Assembly: GCF_964355755.1 (NCBI RefSeq)
Contig: NC_092679.1
Location: 434,001 to 498,000 of the forward strand
Source: Antedon mediterranea
Taxonomy: Eukaryota > Echinodermata > Crinoidea > Comatulida > Antedonidae
Reading direction: 5' to 3'
DNA length: 64,000 nt
Shown here: positions 21,992 through 32,740 of the stretch, piece after piece
How the letters are laid out: every line of letters starts with the position of its first letter
Numbering within the stretch: the stretch's first letter is position 1
Program-made: the position numbers and the translations under genes
Notes under the pieces: generated by a model
Seen by the model: the letters and a program-made list of their open reading frames with translations, nothing else
Told to the model about the DNA's origin: nothing
Database searches by the model: none

Positions 21992-24900
21992 ATGAAATCC
22001 GTCTTCATATTGTGTTTGGTGATAGCCACAGGTTTGGCCGCTAAGGTCCACTATGACAAGTAAGTTCTAGGGGGGATTTCACGTCCTAATACACAAGTCT
22101 AAAAACGTAGGAAAATTTATAAAGTATAAAATGTTAAATTAAATTCTAGTGGAGAGTTTTAAAAACTGTTTGCCTTTACTTTACTCCATATTTTTTCCAA
22201 TATGTTGTTCCTAGTAAGGCAAGATCATGTTAATTATGTCCTACCAGTGTTTGTTGAATTCGGTCTTGAATGTTGAATGGTAAGCTGTGATATGCATTTA
22301 CGTAGAGCGCGGCAACAAAACTAGCGACGCTAATATCTGATTTTGAAGTTTCCAGGTTTTAAGAATCTTTCCAACCGAAGAACGATGGAAGCAAGATCTT
22401 GAAAGAGTACTCGGTGGTGAGGTAAATTGTAATCAATAAATATTAGTTGTTTCCTTTATTTAAAACCTTAAAAAAGAAAATTCCAAAAGAATTAAAAATA
22501 CAACAACAACTACCTTATGTCAGCTACGATACTCAACAGATGTTAAAATTTGTTATCAAAACGGTATCAGTGACGTTAAGTAATTCAAACGGTTCAACTA
22601 ATTAGTAATATTATTCAGATAATACGTAACTATCCGTATGTTGTAAATTAGAACATGCTATCTGTATAGATTAGGTAATTGTTTCTGATATTTTACATTT
22701 TTTTAAAGTAAGGCGTCGAAATGTTTTCTTTCTTTAATTTATACTCAAAACTCATAACGCGTCATAATAGTTCCGCATGCGTCAATATTGTGCGTCTTGT
22801 AAACTCTGACACGCGCGGATTAATCACGCGCGCCCAGTTATTCAATAAACTGTATTGACACATTATTTTGTATCTTTGGCGCGTTTTTTACATTTTATCT
22901 AGTTTGATATATGGCGTGAAACAAAAGAACGCATCGACATCATGGTTGGACCAAAAGTTGTCAAAAAACTGACCGACATGCTGAAACGTAGAAACATTGA
23001 TTATGACGTCATGGTAGAAGATATTCAATCTCTAATTGATCAAGAGCGCCCCTCTGCTAAAATTAACATTGGTGGTGGAGGATCCGATTTTGATTACAAC
23101 GTCTACCACACATACGGTGAGGTAATATAGATTTTCAATATATTTGTACATACGAGGAAATATAACTTTAAAAAAAGAAAAAGTTTAAGATATTTTGTTT
23201 TAATTGGGCTTTGGTCTATGTTTACTATACAGATAATGACATGGGTAACCGACTTTGCCTCGGCTAATAAGGGACTTGTTACTGAAGTCGAAGTCGGTGA
23301 ATCCACCGAGGGACGTATTATCAAGGCTTTAAGGGTATGTATAATATCAACATAAGAGGAACAATTGCGAAAAAGACGTTCAACAATGCAACATATTCAA
23401 TTGACAGACGAGCGGTAACGGTAATACAAATAGAGAGAATCTATGTTATCCTTATGACCATTTTACACACACACAACACAGCGGATAGATACAGATTCTA
23501 CGTGGGACAAGCTACGCGGTTTTCCGCTTACCGCCGTTACCGCGCTCGTCTGGCCTTTATTCATTGCGATTGTTTTTATTACAGATTGGATCACAATCGT
23601 CAAACAATCCTGGAATTTACTTCCAAGGTGGTATTCATGCCAGAGAATGGATTTCACCGGCTACTATGATCAACTTGGCCAGAAAGGTAGTATAGACATT
23701 TTATTATATTTATATTCTACATTTTGTACGACATGGCTTAATAAAAATATATATAGACAGCATGTCGGCAGACAACGAAACATTGCGCATCCACCACAAA
23801 GATGACGATAAACTTCTATTCGTCTGCTTCTGTCAAACATTCAATTAATTAGAGCCTCAAAGGACAATTATATCCCTATAATTCAAACAGTTAATTCCAA
23901 TCAAATAATATTTGATCTTTATTATTGTCTTAACGTTTCAGCTTGTAGAAGAGTATGGATCTGACGACACTGCCACGAAAATACTTGATGCGTACGACCT
24001 GTACATTATACCAACAATGAATGTGGATGGCTATGTGTACACCCATACCAATGTACGAATTATCATAAAATGACACGTTTACCATTATAAACCATGTGAT
24101 GTAAAGCATAAACGTAATAAACCCGTTCTTTTATTTAACACAAGGACGGTAATATATACTTGCCCCAAGTCTGTAGTTTTTTTATGTTTTTCTGACCCAA
24201 AAGTATCAAGCTCAATTATTATACATACTAACGCCATATGTGCCAAAATATTTATCATTTTATTAATATTAAGTCAAAACTCCGTCTGAAACCGAGACTA
24301 GGACGGTAAGCGCAAAGTAAGTCATTTGACCAATCAAAAGCGACGTAATGTAAACTGTCGCTTGTCATTGCTCACTCGATTGCGTTGCATTGCGCCCTCT
24401 AGTGGGGGAACCAAGCATTAGTGGTACGCACGGTACTATATCCAAACTTGGTACATGGTACTCAATTCAGCTTATTGTGATGATAACTTGCCATATTTTT
24501 TTTTAACCGTTCAATTTGTGTTTACATTCAAATGTTTTAAATGTCAATAATCATCATTATTTGTTTATTAGGATCGGATGTGGAGAAAAAATCGCAAAAA
24601 CTACGGTACTGCATGTACTGGTGTTGATATGAACAGAAACTACCCAACTGGATTTGGTGGTAAAGGCCCATTTACGCTACTGTAGGACCTTAACGATCGA
24701 CGATAAATTAACATACCTTTTCCTACATAAAACAAGAACATCTAAAAAGTTAGAACTACACGATCTATGCTGCTTTTGTATAATAATATTTTCACACGTC
24801 ATAACGCACGTTAAAATGACATCATGAATAGTAAAAGCAATAATATCGCGACGATACAACGATTTTATTGTTATTGATCATGACGTCATTTACCAAGGAC

Positions 24901-26893
24901 TGTATAAATCCTTTAGTTTTAGTAAGACAAATTTTCTAATTTCGTTTGTTTTATGTAAAAATATATGTTTTTCTATTTATTGTCGACCGTTATCGTCCTA
25001 GTGTGTTGCAGCCATAATTCAAATTATCGTTTGTAAATTAGATTATGAAGCATGTAATGCAATGCTATTCATCAGCTTTTTCACACTTAACTCCCTTTCA
25101 CATCAAACTCTGAAGTGATCCCCTGAGGAGCCCCAGGGAAACTCCGGAGTCGGAGGCCATTCACATCAACGAGAATCACCGGGCAGCTTATAACATTTTT
25201 TTGGTTGTACTACTATTTGCAGGTAAAGGAGCGAGTAGTAACCCCTGTTCTGAAACCTACCACGGACCTAAAAATATATCTGAAGTTGAGATGGAAGCTG
25301 TAACCACATTCTTCCTTGACCTGGTGGCCGATGGACAAGACTTCCATCTATTCATTGACTTCCACGCTTATGGGCAGTTATGGCTCTTCCCTTGGGGATA
25401 CAGTCGCACAGCACCGATTGTTAACGATTACAATGATTTGGTATGCAGTTTTTATCAATTTAATTGAGATCTAATTAGCTAACGGTTATGCATATGGTAT
25501 GCGGTCACATGGTGATCAGATTGCCAATGATGCAACGATGATGGTACAGAAATATGATGACGATGATAATGATAATGATAGGAAAATGATATTATTACTA
25601 AATGACGATAATATATTAGGATAACTTGTATAATTGTATAACTATACTGTGGATTAGCTAGCTTTGCGTCATCAATAAGCTAGTCCTAATTGGTCAGATG
25701 TTTGCCCTCTCTGACGTAATTCATGTACTATAATGATTATATGATGACGAATGGAAGAAAGAAGGGCAAGAGATAAAAAGACGTATGATCGATTACATAA
25801 GGGGGGAAAGAAGGGCAAGAGATAAAAAGACGTATGATGATTACATAATGAGAGAAAGAAGGGCAGGAAATAAAAGGACGTATGATTACATTGATACGCA
25901 TGATGACAATGATAATGACGAGTAATTAGGAGTAATAATTAAATGTGACCGTTATCACCGTTCATGTTATAGAGTAATGGTGCTAATGCGGCTGCAGCGG
26001 CTCTCAAATCAGTGCATGGAACCGAATACTTTGTGGGCAATTCAGCAAGAGATATGTGTAAGTCAAACCTAATTCATATTGCATAATTGTTACAGTACCT
26101 AGATACTTACTGTAATGTAACCTTAAAATAGACATGACGTAATGTGTGACAAGCCAATCAAACAACTTGAATTGAATATGTAATTCTTTATTGACTATCA
26201 CCGTACGTTGCAGTATTGTCATAGAAAACAAATAACAAATAACAAATAACAAATAGCACAGAACGAAAAATAAACTAAAAATGTATATACAAATAACACA
26301 TGAATAATACCAATGTGGTTGTGTGAAATTTCCTCTGGTTATCCAAATAACATATAATACCAATGTGGTTGTGTGAAATTTCCTCTGGTTATGCAAATAA
26401 CACATGAATAATACCAATGTGGGTGTGTGAAATTTCCTCTGGTTATCCAAATAACATATGAATAATACCAATGTGGTTGTGTGAAATTTCCTCTGGTTAT
26501 GCAAATAACACATGAATAATACCAATGTGGTTGTGTGAAATTTCCTCTGGTTATGCAAATAACACATGAATAATACCAATGTGGTTGTGTGAAATTTCCT
26601 CTGGTTATCCAAATAACATATGAATAATACCAATGTGGGTGTGTGAAATTTCCTCTGGCTATGCAAATTAATAATCATTTTTTATAGATCCTGCTGGTGG
26701 CGCTAGTGAGGACTGGGGGTATGACAAACTTAAAGCGAAATATTCTTACATCATCGAACTAAGAGACGAGGGACGGCATGGGTTCCTCCTACCAGAAAAA
26801 TTTATTGAACCTACAGGAGACGAAACGTATGCTGGAATGAAGAATCTGTTCCAAACATTACTTGATGACCCTAACCCTATTCAAAAGAGTTGA
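21992..26893 (+). CDS. Secreted metallocarboxypeptidase (M14A), carboxypeptidase B-like
   Basis: Zinc exopeptidase zymogen removing C-terminal residues. Ten exons: 21992-22059, 22349-22421, 22903-23121, 23233-23334, 23585-23686, 23942-24052, 24572-24659, 25223-25440, 25973-26057, 26688-26893. They join to 423 residues, the usual M14A length. Signal peptide MKSVFILCLVIATGLAA, then a propeptide (NFQVLRIFPTEERW, MVEDIQSLIDQE), then the catalytic domain. In bovine CPA numbering: His69/Glu72 in GGIHAREW, Arg127 in MWRKNR, Asn144-Arg145 in MNRNY, His196 in FHAYGQ, Tyr248 in MYPAGG, Glu270 in IELRDEG. Cys138/Cys161 are present (TACTG, NPCSE). The motif Y-P-A-G-G-A-S-E-D-W puts Glu at position 255, where CPB has Asp and CPA has Ile, so cleavage after Lys/Arg is predicted. 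Exon 2 must use the acceptor TTTTTGAAG at 22348; the nearby CCAG acceptor gives a stop. Polyadenylation signals near 27067 and 27107. Confidence 0.94.
24150..24305. mobile_element. MITE family C, copy 1 (intron 6 of the carboxypeptidase)
   Basis: Starts CTTGCCCCAAGTCTGTAGT, contains ACGCCATATGTGCCAAAATA and ends AACTCCGTCTGAAACCGAGA. It aligns with 29885-30012. The ends are an imperfect inverted repeat (CAAGTCTGT / TCCGTCTGA region). Non-coding. Confidence 0.55.
24660..25222 (+). other. Intron 7 of the carboxypeptidase, no other feature
   Basis: AT-rich, 563 bp. Around 25100-25190 there is a GC-richer patch (CTGAGGAGCCCCAGGGAAAC, CTCCGGAGTCGGAGG) of unknown origin, possibly an old repeat. 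No coding potential. Confidence 0.45.
25740..25885. repeat. Tandem repeat, about 45 bp x 3, in carboxypeptidase intron 8
   Basis: Three imperfect copies of GAAAGAAGGGCAAGAGATAA followed by AAAGACGTATGATGATTACA. Unit lengths vary slightly. Confidence 0.8.
26280..26672. repeat. Minisatellite of about 61 bp x 6 in carboxypeptidase intron 9
   Basis: Six units of the form ACATGAATAATACCAATGTG + GTTGTGTGAAATTTCCTCTG + GTTATGCAAATAAC, with variants TATCC/TATGC and GTGGTT/GTGGGT. The array stops about 20 bp before the last exon. It creates a long spurious minus-strand ORF. Confidence 0.95.
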
Positions 26894-27879
26894 AAGCAGA
26901 AATGAATAAATATCGAGAGATGCACTTTAGTACGTAAAGGTTAATTAAGAATATTAATAGCATAATAGATTAACTGTTAGGCCTACAAAACAAAAATTAA
27001 TACAAATTGTATATAAATTCTCAAGGTGAGCTTTTGAAGATAAAAACGGTCTTTTTAGGACGACAAAATAAAGTATTAGAATGTAACTTGAATCATAATG
27101 GAAATTAATAAAAGTATCGGATTAACGTGAAATGTGGTTTATTTTTCTGTTACGGTTATTGATATGTAAAGGGTACGGTATCTAATATGAATAACACAAA
27201 GTGTCAATATGTGATAATAGAATATCGAAAGACGATAAAGCATATTGTTGGCATATAATTACGGTTACGGTGGTGATCAAAAGGATGTTTCATTAACAGA
27301 AGAATTCTATTAAATACACAATTGCCACTGATAATAGGCGTATTCATACAGAGAGTTTAATGATTCGCGTTATCTTATCTCTGTCATCATTCTCATCTAT
27401 TTCACTTGATAACTAAAGGAAAAACTAAACTTAACTCCCAAACGTAAGTATTGTTACATTTGTTTTATGGCGTTCTCTTCCTGTTTTGTAATGTTTTACC
27501 TGTTGTATTGTTACATATTTTCATATATTTGTAAACGAGCAATGAATTTTCGAAAGGATTAATAAAGATAATTTGAATTTGAATTTCTTATTTTCGAAAG
27601 GATTAATAAAAGATATTAAATTTGAATTTGAATTTCTTCTTGTAAAGTTTATAATTAACTAACTAAAGAGGGCGCCAGAGCACCTATAGACACGTTTACT
27701 TCCGGGTTCCAAAATCGGTCGGCCGATGATCGATGAATGAGTCACCAGATATTTGGATATTTTCACGGGCCGACGAAGAAATTGAAGCGGTAAATACTGC
27801 CAATTATTTAGGGCAAAAAATAGCTGTCTCGATACAGCTAACATCTTATTATAATTGGGAGTTATTCTAGACTTCAATA
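26894..27879 (+). other. Intergenic: carboxypeptidase 3' UTR and EHD 5' region
   Basis: Polyadenylation signals AATAAAGTATT (27067) and AATAAAAGTATCGG (27107) should end the carboxypeptidase transcript. From 27555 to 27640 there are two direct copies of CGAAAGGATTAATAAA with TTTGAATTTGAATTTC, probably a small retroelement tail. The last 200 bp are GC-richer (CGGGCCGACGAAG, TCGGTCGGCCGATGATCGAT) and probably hold the EHD promoter and 5' UTR. No TATA box stands out. Confidence 0.55.
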
Positions 27880-30800
27880 ATGTTTAGTTGGTTAGCAGAA
27901 GATACTAAACGGCGAAAGCAGCCGGCGGTTTTTAATTCGGTAAGCGAGGGCCTAAAGAAGGTATACAATTCCACCATTCGTCCGCTAGAAGAATCATATA
28001 AATATAGCGATTTTCACTCGCCTCCTCATGATGATGCAGATTTTGAGGCAAAACCGATGGTCCTCCTTGTTGGTCAATACTCGACAGGTAAAACGACATT
28101 TATCAAGTATCTTCTTGAGCGAGATTTTCCTGGAATTAGAGTCGGACCTGAGCCTACAACAGACCGTTTCATGGCAGTCATGCACGGCGACAAAGACGGG
28201 GTCATCCCTGGCAACGCCTTAGTTGTCGACCCTAAGCGACAATTCAGGGCGTTGGACAAGTTTGGTAACGCGTTTTTAAACCGTTTTCAATGTTCACTCA
28301 CAGACTCTCCAGTTCTAGAAAGTATAACAATTATAGACACACCAGGTATTTTATCTGGAGAAAAGCAAAGAACTGATCGTGGTTATGACTTCATTGGTGT
28401 ATTGGAGTGGTTTGCGGAAAGAGCTGACCGTATTATTCTTCTCTTTGATGCCCATAAGTTGGATATATCTGATGAATTCAGACGTTGCATAGAAGCACTC
28501 CGAGGCCAAGATGACAAGATCCGAATTGTTTTGAATAAATCGGACATGGTTGATCACCAGCAGCTAATGAGAGTATACGGTGCCCTCATGTGGTCGTTAG
28601 GAAAAGTTATTAATACTCCAGAGGTTTCTAGGGTGTATATTGGATCGTTTTGGGATAAGCCATTTCATTACGACACAAATCGTAAATTATTTGAAGCAGA
28701 GGCTCACGATTTGTTCTACGATATCCAAAGTTTACCAAGAAATGCTGCTCTTCGGAAATTAAATGATCTCATCAAGAGGGCTCGTCTTGCTAAGGTACAA
28801 ATTTAACTATCTAGTTTGTTTTTTTTACATAAAATGAAAGAAAAGGGGTTGAAGAAGTCCGGATTAATTCTGGCTAATATTAATAATAATGATGATTGAT
28901 TTTAAAATGAATGTAACCTGGGATACGTTTTATGTACTACAAAAATTTCTTTTTTCCCCATATTGATAATTGTTTCAAAGGTTAAAGTAATAAATTTGCA
29001 GGTATAGCACTTACATTAATACTAATCTTGATGAACTTTGAACTGTCTTTCTAACAAATACAACTTTGAACTGTCTTTCTAACAAATACACGTAATAATT
29101 TGTTTATAGCTTTTGACAGTGTACTGTTGGTATGTGTGTAGACTTGCCCCAAGTCTGTACTGTATTCATTGTCTTTTTATTTATTTGTTTTTATTTCGAT
29201 TTCTGTCTGAAAATACTGACTTGTGAAACACGTATAGAAATCGATTTGCAGACCGCAAACATCCGATAAGAATGACGTAGGTTATCATACAGTATTTGGC
29301 TATATGGGGCGGGCGGTATGTAAATATGGATTTCGAATCAACCAATGATCATTTTGTTTCAAATGAAAAAGATCGAGTACGTACAGTGCTGAATGTACGA
29401 TCGAGACTGAACAACTGTTGAAATATAAAATCGTTTTGCCAAGTTGTTTTGTTTATTAATTGTTTAGTCCTGGCCTAGGCCTCCTTTGTAGGCCTACTCA
29501 ACTCGTATGTTTGACCTGCCAAATAAAACGCTAGTACATACCACCACAGGGACAGGGTCTGGGCTGGGTGGGAATTAAATCAAATTATCTCCGCATAATA
29601 AATGAACCATTCAATGTTTGATTTGCGGAGAAGCTAGCCTACCATATCAAGACGAGTTTTCATGTTCTTGGGAAAAATCCCATCAATTGTTTACCAGACT
29701 ACTAGCTAGGCATATAAAATCATTTCTAGCCTTCAGAAACGTTCATCAATGTACCCAAGTACACAATGTCTAATTGTAACATAGCGTATGCGCATCATCT
29801 TAGTTGTTGAGTAGACAATGGCATGCGGCTGAAGCTAGTCAACTGGATAATCGTATGCATCTTGGTGTCAAACCACATGACTTGTACTTGTTTCCCCAGA
29901 CAGAGTATCCAAAATCAAGTAGTATACGTATGAAACGCCATATGTGCCAAAATATTTATCTTTTTACTAATAAGTAATATTAAGAAAAAACTCTGTCTGG
30001 AACTCAGACTAGTATGTGTGATGATATATATTTAGTTATCTTTTTTTACAACCATTATTTGGAAATAAATGTTTATTATGATGATATCCTGATAAAATGC
30101 ATTTTATTTCTAGCAATGTTATTGATGCCAAGTGCTGTTTATTATTAATGATGGACATGTGTGCTATGTTATGTAGTTACTATGGTAATTCATACACTAC
30201 GCTTAAAAATGTTTAGTGAGCGACTTAGTTGATAAGAATATACTGTACTTATCAATAGTGTGTGGCTCTCTAATGCCAAATTTGTTAATTGTGCTAACCT
30301 TGTTTAATTTGTAATGCTTGTTAATTTATAATGCTTGTTAATTTATAATGCTTGATGCGTATGATTTCTCTATCATCACTACATATTCCTTTTTTAAATG
30401 GATTCGTAACTTATCCTTTAAATAAGTGCTTTGCATAATTAAGTAAGTGGAATTTTTTTCCAAAACACCTTATTGACCGTTTTCATATCTTGGTGTTTAA
30501 AGTGTGTAGAATTTCCTGTTTGTCAGATTGCTTCCTAATTGCTATTAAACTAATTTTAAAAAAGGATTTAAATTATTTAAATTTTTTTACTTCCAGGTAC
30601 ATGCATTTGTGATTAGTGTGTTGCGACGAGAAATGCCATCAGTGTTTGGAAAAGAAGCGAAGAAAGCAGAGTTAATCAAGAACTTGCATCTAACTTACGC
30701 TGAAGTAGAACGTGTACATCACATCTCACCTGGGGATTTCCCACCCCTTGAAAGAATGAAGAAAGTGTTGCGGGACCAAGATTTTACACGCTTCAACGCA

Positions 30801-31307
30801 CTGAAACCGAAGTTGATCGAGAAGCTTGATCACATGTTGTCGCACGAGATGACGAAATTGATGGCGATGATCCCACAAGAAGAGTATGATCTGGGAACCA
30901 AAGATTCTAGTCGCCAAGAAATCAAAGGGGGCGTATTTCTCGGTGTTGTTGATGGTCCGTTTAAGAAAGGTGGAGGCGAAGGGGCAGATTTTGGATCTAG
31001 TGAGCTGGTCGATTGGGTCGTGGAAGAGATGAAAGATAAGAACAGGCATGTCTTTGAAAGTTTGAATCCTATAGAAGGTAAAGTTTCCGGTGCGACAGCA
31101 AAGAAAGAAATGGTGAAATCTAAGCTACCCAATACGGTACTCGGTAGAGTCTGGAAACTTTCAGATGTTGATCGGGATGGACAGCTTGATGAAGATGAAT
31201 TTGCATTGGCAATGTATCTGATCCAGTTGAAATTAGAAGGTACAGATCTACCAATAAATCTACCTACGCATCTCGTTCCACCAGCAAAAAGATCATTCGC
31301 AACTTGA
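27880..31307 (+). CDS. EHD1: EH-domain-containing ATPase (EHD1/3-like, RME-1/Past1 orthologue)
   Basis: Dynamin-related ATPase that tubulates endosomal recycling membranes. Two exons only, 27880-28794 and 30597-31307, joining phase-0 to 541 residues (vertebrate EHD1 is 534). N-terminal MFSWLAEDTKRRKQP; P-loop GQYSTGKT at residues 65-72; DTPG at 153-156; NKSD at 219-222; helical region with SPGDFPPLERMKKVL. The C-terminal EH domain has PNTVLGRVWKLSDVDRDGQL and DEDEFALAMYLIQLKL, including a calcium-binding DxDxDGxLDxxEF loop. All nucleotide-binding motifs are intact. EHD proteins bind NPF-motif partners through the EH domain. Invertebrates usually have one EHD gene, so the number in the symbol is only a nearest label. 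The ATG at 27880 matches the family start exactly. Confidence 0.96.
29140..29235. mobile_element. MITE family C-like fragment
   Basis: Begins GACTTGCCCCAAGTCTGTAC like the copy at 24150 and ends with TTTCTGTCTGAAAATACTGA. The interior differs. Probably a truncated or divergent family member. Confidence 0.4.
29885..30012. mobile_element. MITE family C, copy 2 (EHD intron)
   Basis: Left end TTTCCCCAGACAGAGTATCC, middle ACGCCATATGTGCCAAAATA, right end ACTCTGTCTGGAACTCAGAC. The ends are imperfect inverted repeats (CCCCAGACAGAGT / ACTCTGTCTGGAA). The middle word is shared with 24150-24305. Confidence 0.6.
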
Positions 31308-32589
31308 ATATGTAAACTTCATTGTCCATAATAATAATAGTAGTTGGCCCATAATACACACTAGATTTTCAATTTTTATAGTTATTTTCTACAAATTATG
31401 CAATCAAATTAACGATAGCTGTGGTGATGAAGGTTTAATCGTGGCACTATTTCCATGTTTTATTCAGAGCTGAAAACAGAGAGAACCAACACGATTCTGG
31501 TATGCTTTCAAAATATTACACTTTCAAGATAAATTTCTTACTCATTCTATCGGTATTCTAACTTGTGTCAAAACTTGTCAGAAACCCTTCTGCTATCACA
31601 ATAAATATAGTTTAGTGACGTTTAGTAACAACATGGCACAAGTTAGTTTCTCAAACTCACTCTACATACTGTATGCTTCATAATCCTTATTACATTTCTG
31701 AGAAGTTAATTATAAAGTGGTTAGTAAGACTGTATAGTAGTTTAAACTGTTTACCATGTACATAGATATTAAAGTTATATAGTTAATGTATTATGATTTC
31801 TTACATTATATACAACTCAATTATTCTATATTTCCTACTACCACTACTAACACAAAATGACCAAACTAAAGCTCTATAGAAAGTCATTTGATTATGTTTT
31901 ACTGTATTTGGCAAACATTAAACATATAAACACTTATTTCCTGCTTTGAATCTGGCTTGTTAAATTGAAATAATAAATTCATTGCATATTCGTTTGTAAA
32001 GAGAGTGTTCTCAAGTAATAATTACCATAGTCCATTAGAAGAGCACAACCCTTTTACGATTTATGTTCTAAAATTAAGGTGCTTGTTTTTTCCTACATTC
32101 CATACCCCTCTATTTTGTTTACTGCCCCATCCCTTTAATGATAATTGTTTTTAAACACAAACAAATTGTGCAATAAATGAATATGAAAGTATTATTGACA
32201 ATTCTCACAACCAGGAACAGTTGTAAAGCTAAAGGGTAGAAGGAAAAGAAAACTTATGTCAAAGCAAAATGGGAAATTTCCCTTTTGTAAAACAAAGTAA
32301 AGTGATCTTTAGCAATCCAAGACATGAGCTTGTTTTTAATATTAGATAACTAAATGCCATCAGAGAATAGTCACTGATGACTGACATGGTACCATACTAA
32401 ATACTAATAATACCTAAGCCTACTAATGTAAAATATACATGCTGTGTAAAAAGATTGAAACTGCTAGTTTCAGTTGTTATTTGAACCACTTCACTGTTAA
32501 TCCATCTTTTCCTGGATTTCACTTGAATGATCTGCTTTCAAATCCTAATCTATCCTATTTCACAAATCTTTTTACCATATGTTTAAACA

Positions 32590-32740
32590 TCCAACTACCA
32601 AATTGGAGTCAATCTAATGTTCTGAATTCCTATTTATGTTTACACTTTCCAAATACCAAATTGGAGTCAATCTAATGTTCCGAATTCCTATGTATGTTTA
32701 CACTGCCCAACTACTAAATCGGAGTAAATTTAATGTTCCT
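32590..32740. repeat. Tandem repeat, about 60 bp x 3
   Basis: Three decaying copies of AAATTGGAGTCAATCTAATG followed by TTCTGAATTCCTATTTATG; the last copy reads AAATCGGAGTAAATTTAATG. Function unknown. Confidence 0.8.

Larger units (their letters stand above)
16365..22650 (+). repeat. Segmental duplication, unit 2
   Basis: Second copy of the transporter/carboxypeptidase-5' unit. Every transporter exon, the 3' flank and the carboxypeptidase exons 1-2 align with unit 1. Copy-specific changes are the 275-bp insertion in exon 1, about 430 bp extra in intron 2, and absence of the LINE insertion in intron 1. Confidence 0.9.
28795..30596 (+). other. EHD intron with two MITE-like segments
   Basis: 1.8-kb intron. 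Contains MITE family C-like sequence at about 29140-29235 and 29885-30012, a short direct duplication (TTTGAACTGTCTTTCTAACA, near 29037-29090), AGGCCT words near 29470-29500, and repeats of TTAATTTATAATGCTTG at 30310-30355. No gene seen. Confidence 0.6.

Noticed and set aside
22349-22421. Use of the CCAG acceptor at about 22353-22356 for carboxypeptidase exon 2
   Set aside because: It gives TTT TAA right after the junction. The acceptor GAAG at 22348 gives NFQVLRIFP, the conserved propeptide start.
23337-23669. 110-residue plus-strand ORF
   Set aside because: It overlaps carboxypeptidase intron 4 and exon 5 in another frame. No family resemblance.
26280-26672. Regular repeats resembling a CRISPR array
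   Set aside because: The units are contiguous with no unique spacers, in an intron of an animal gene. The same applies to the arrays at 4028, 35402, 40097 and 41985.
26004-26678. 224-residue minus-strand ORF with repeated NQRKFHTTTLVLF
   Set aside because: It reads through the 61-bp minisatellite in carboxypeptidase intron 9 and has no domain or homologue that I recognise.
30726-31132. Minus-strand ORFs of 100-107 residues
   Set aside because: Antisense shadows of EHD exon 2.
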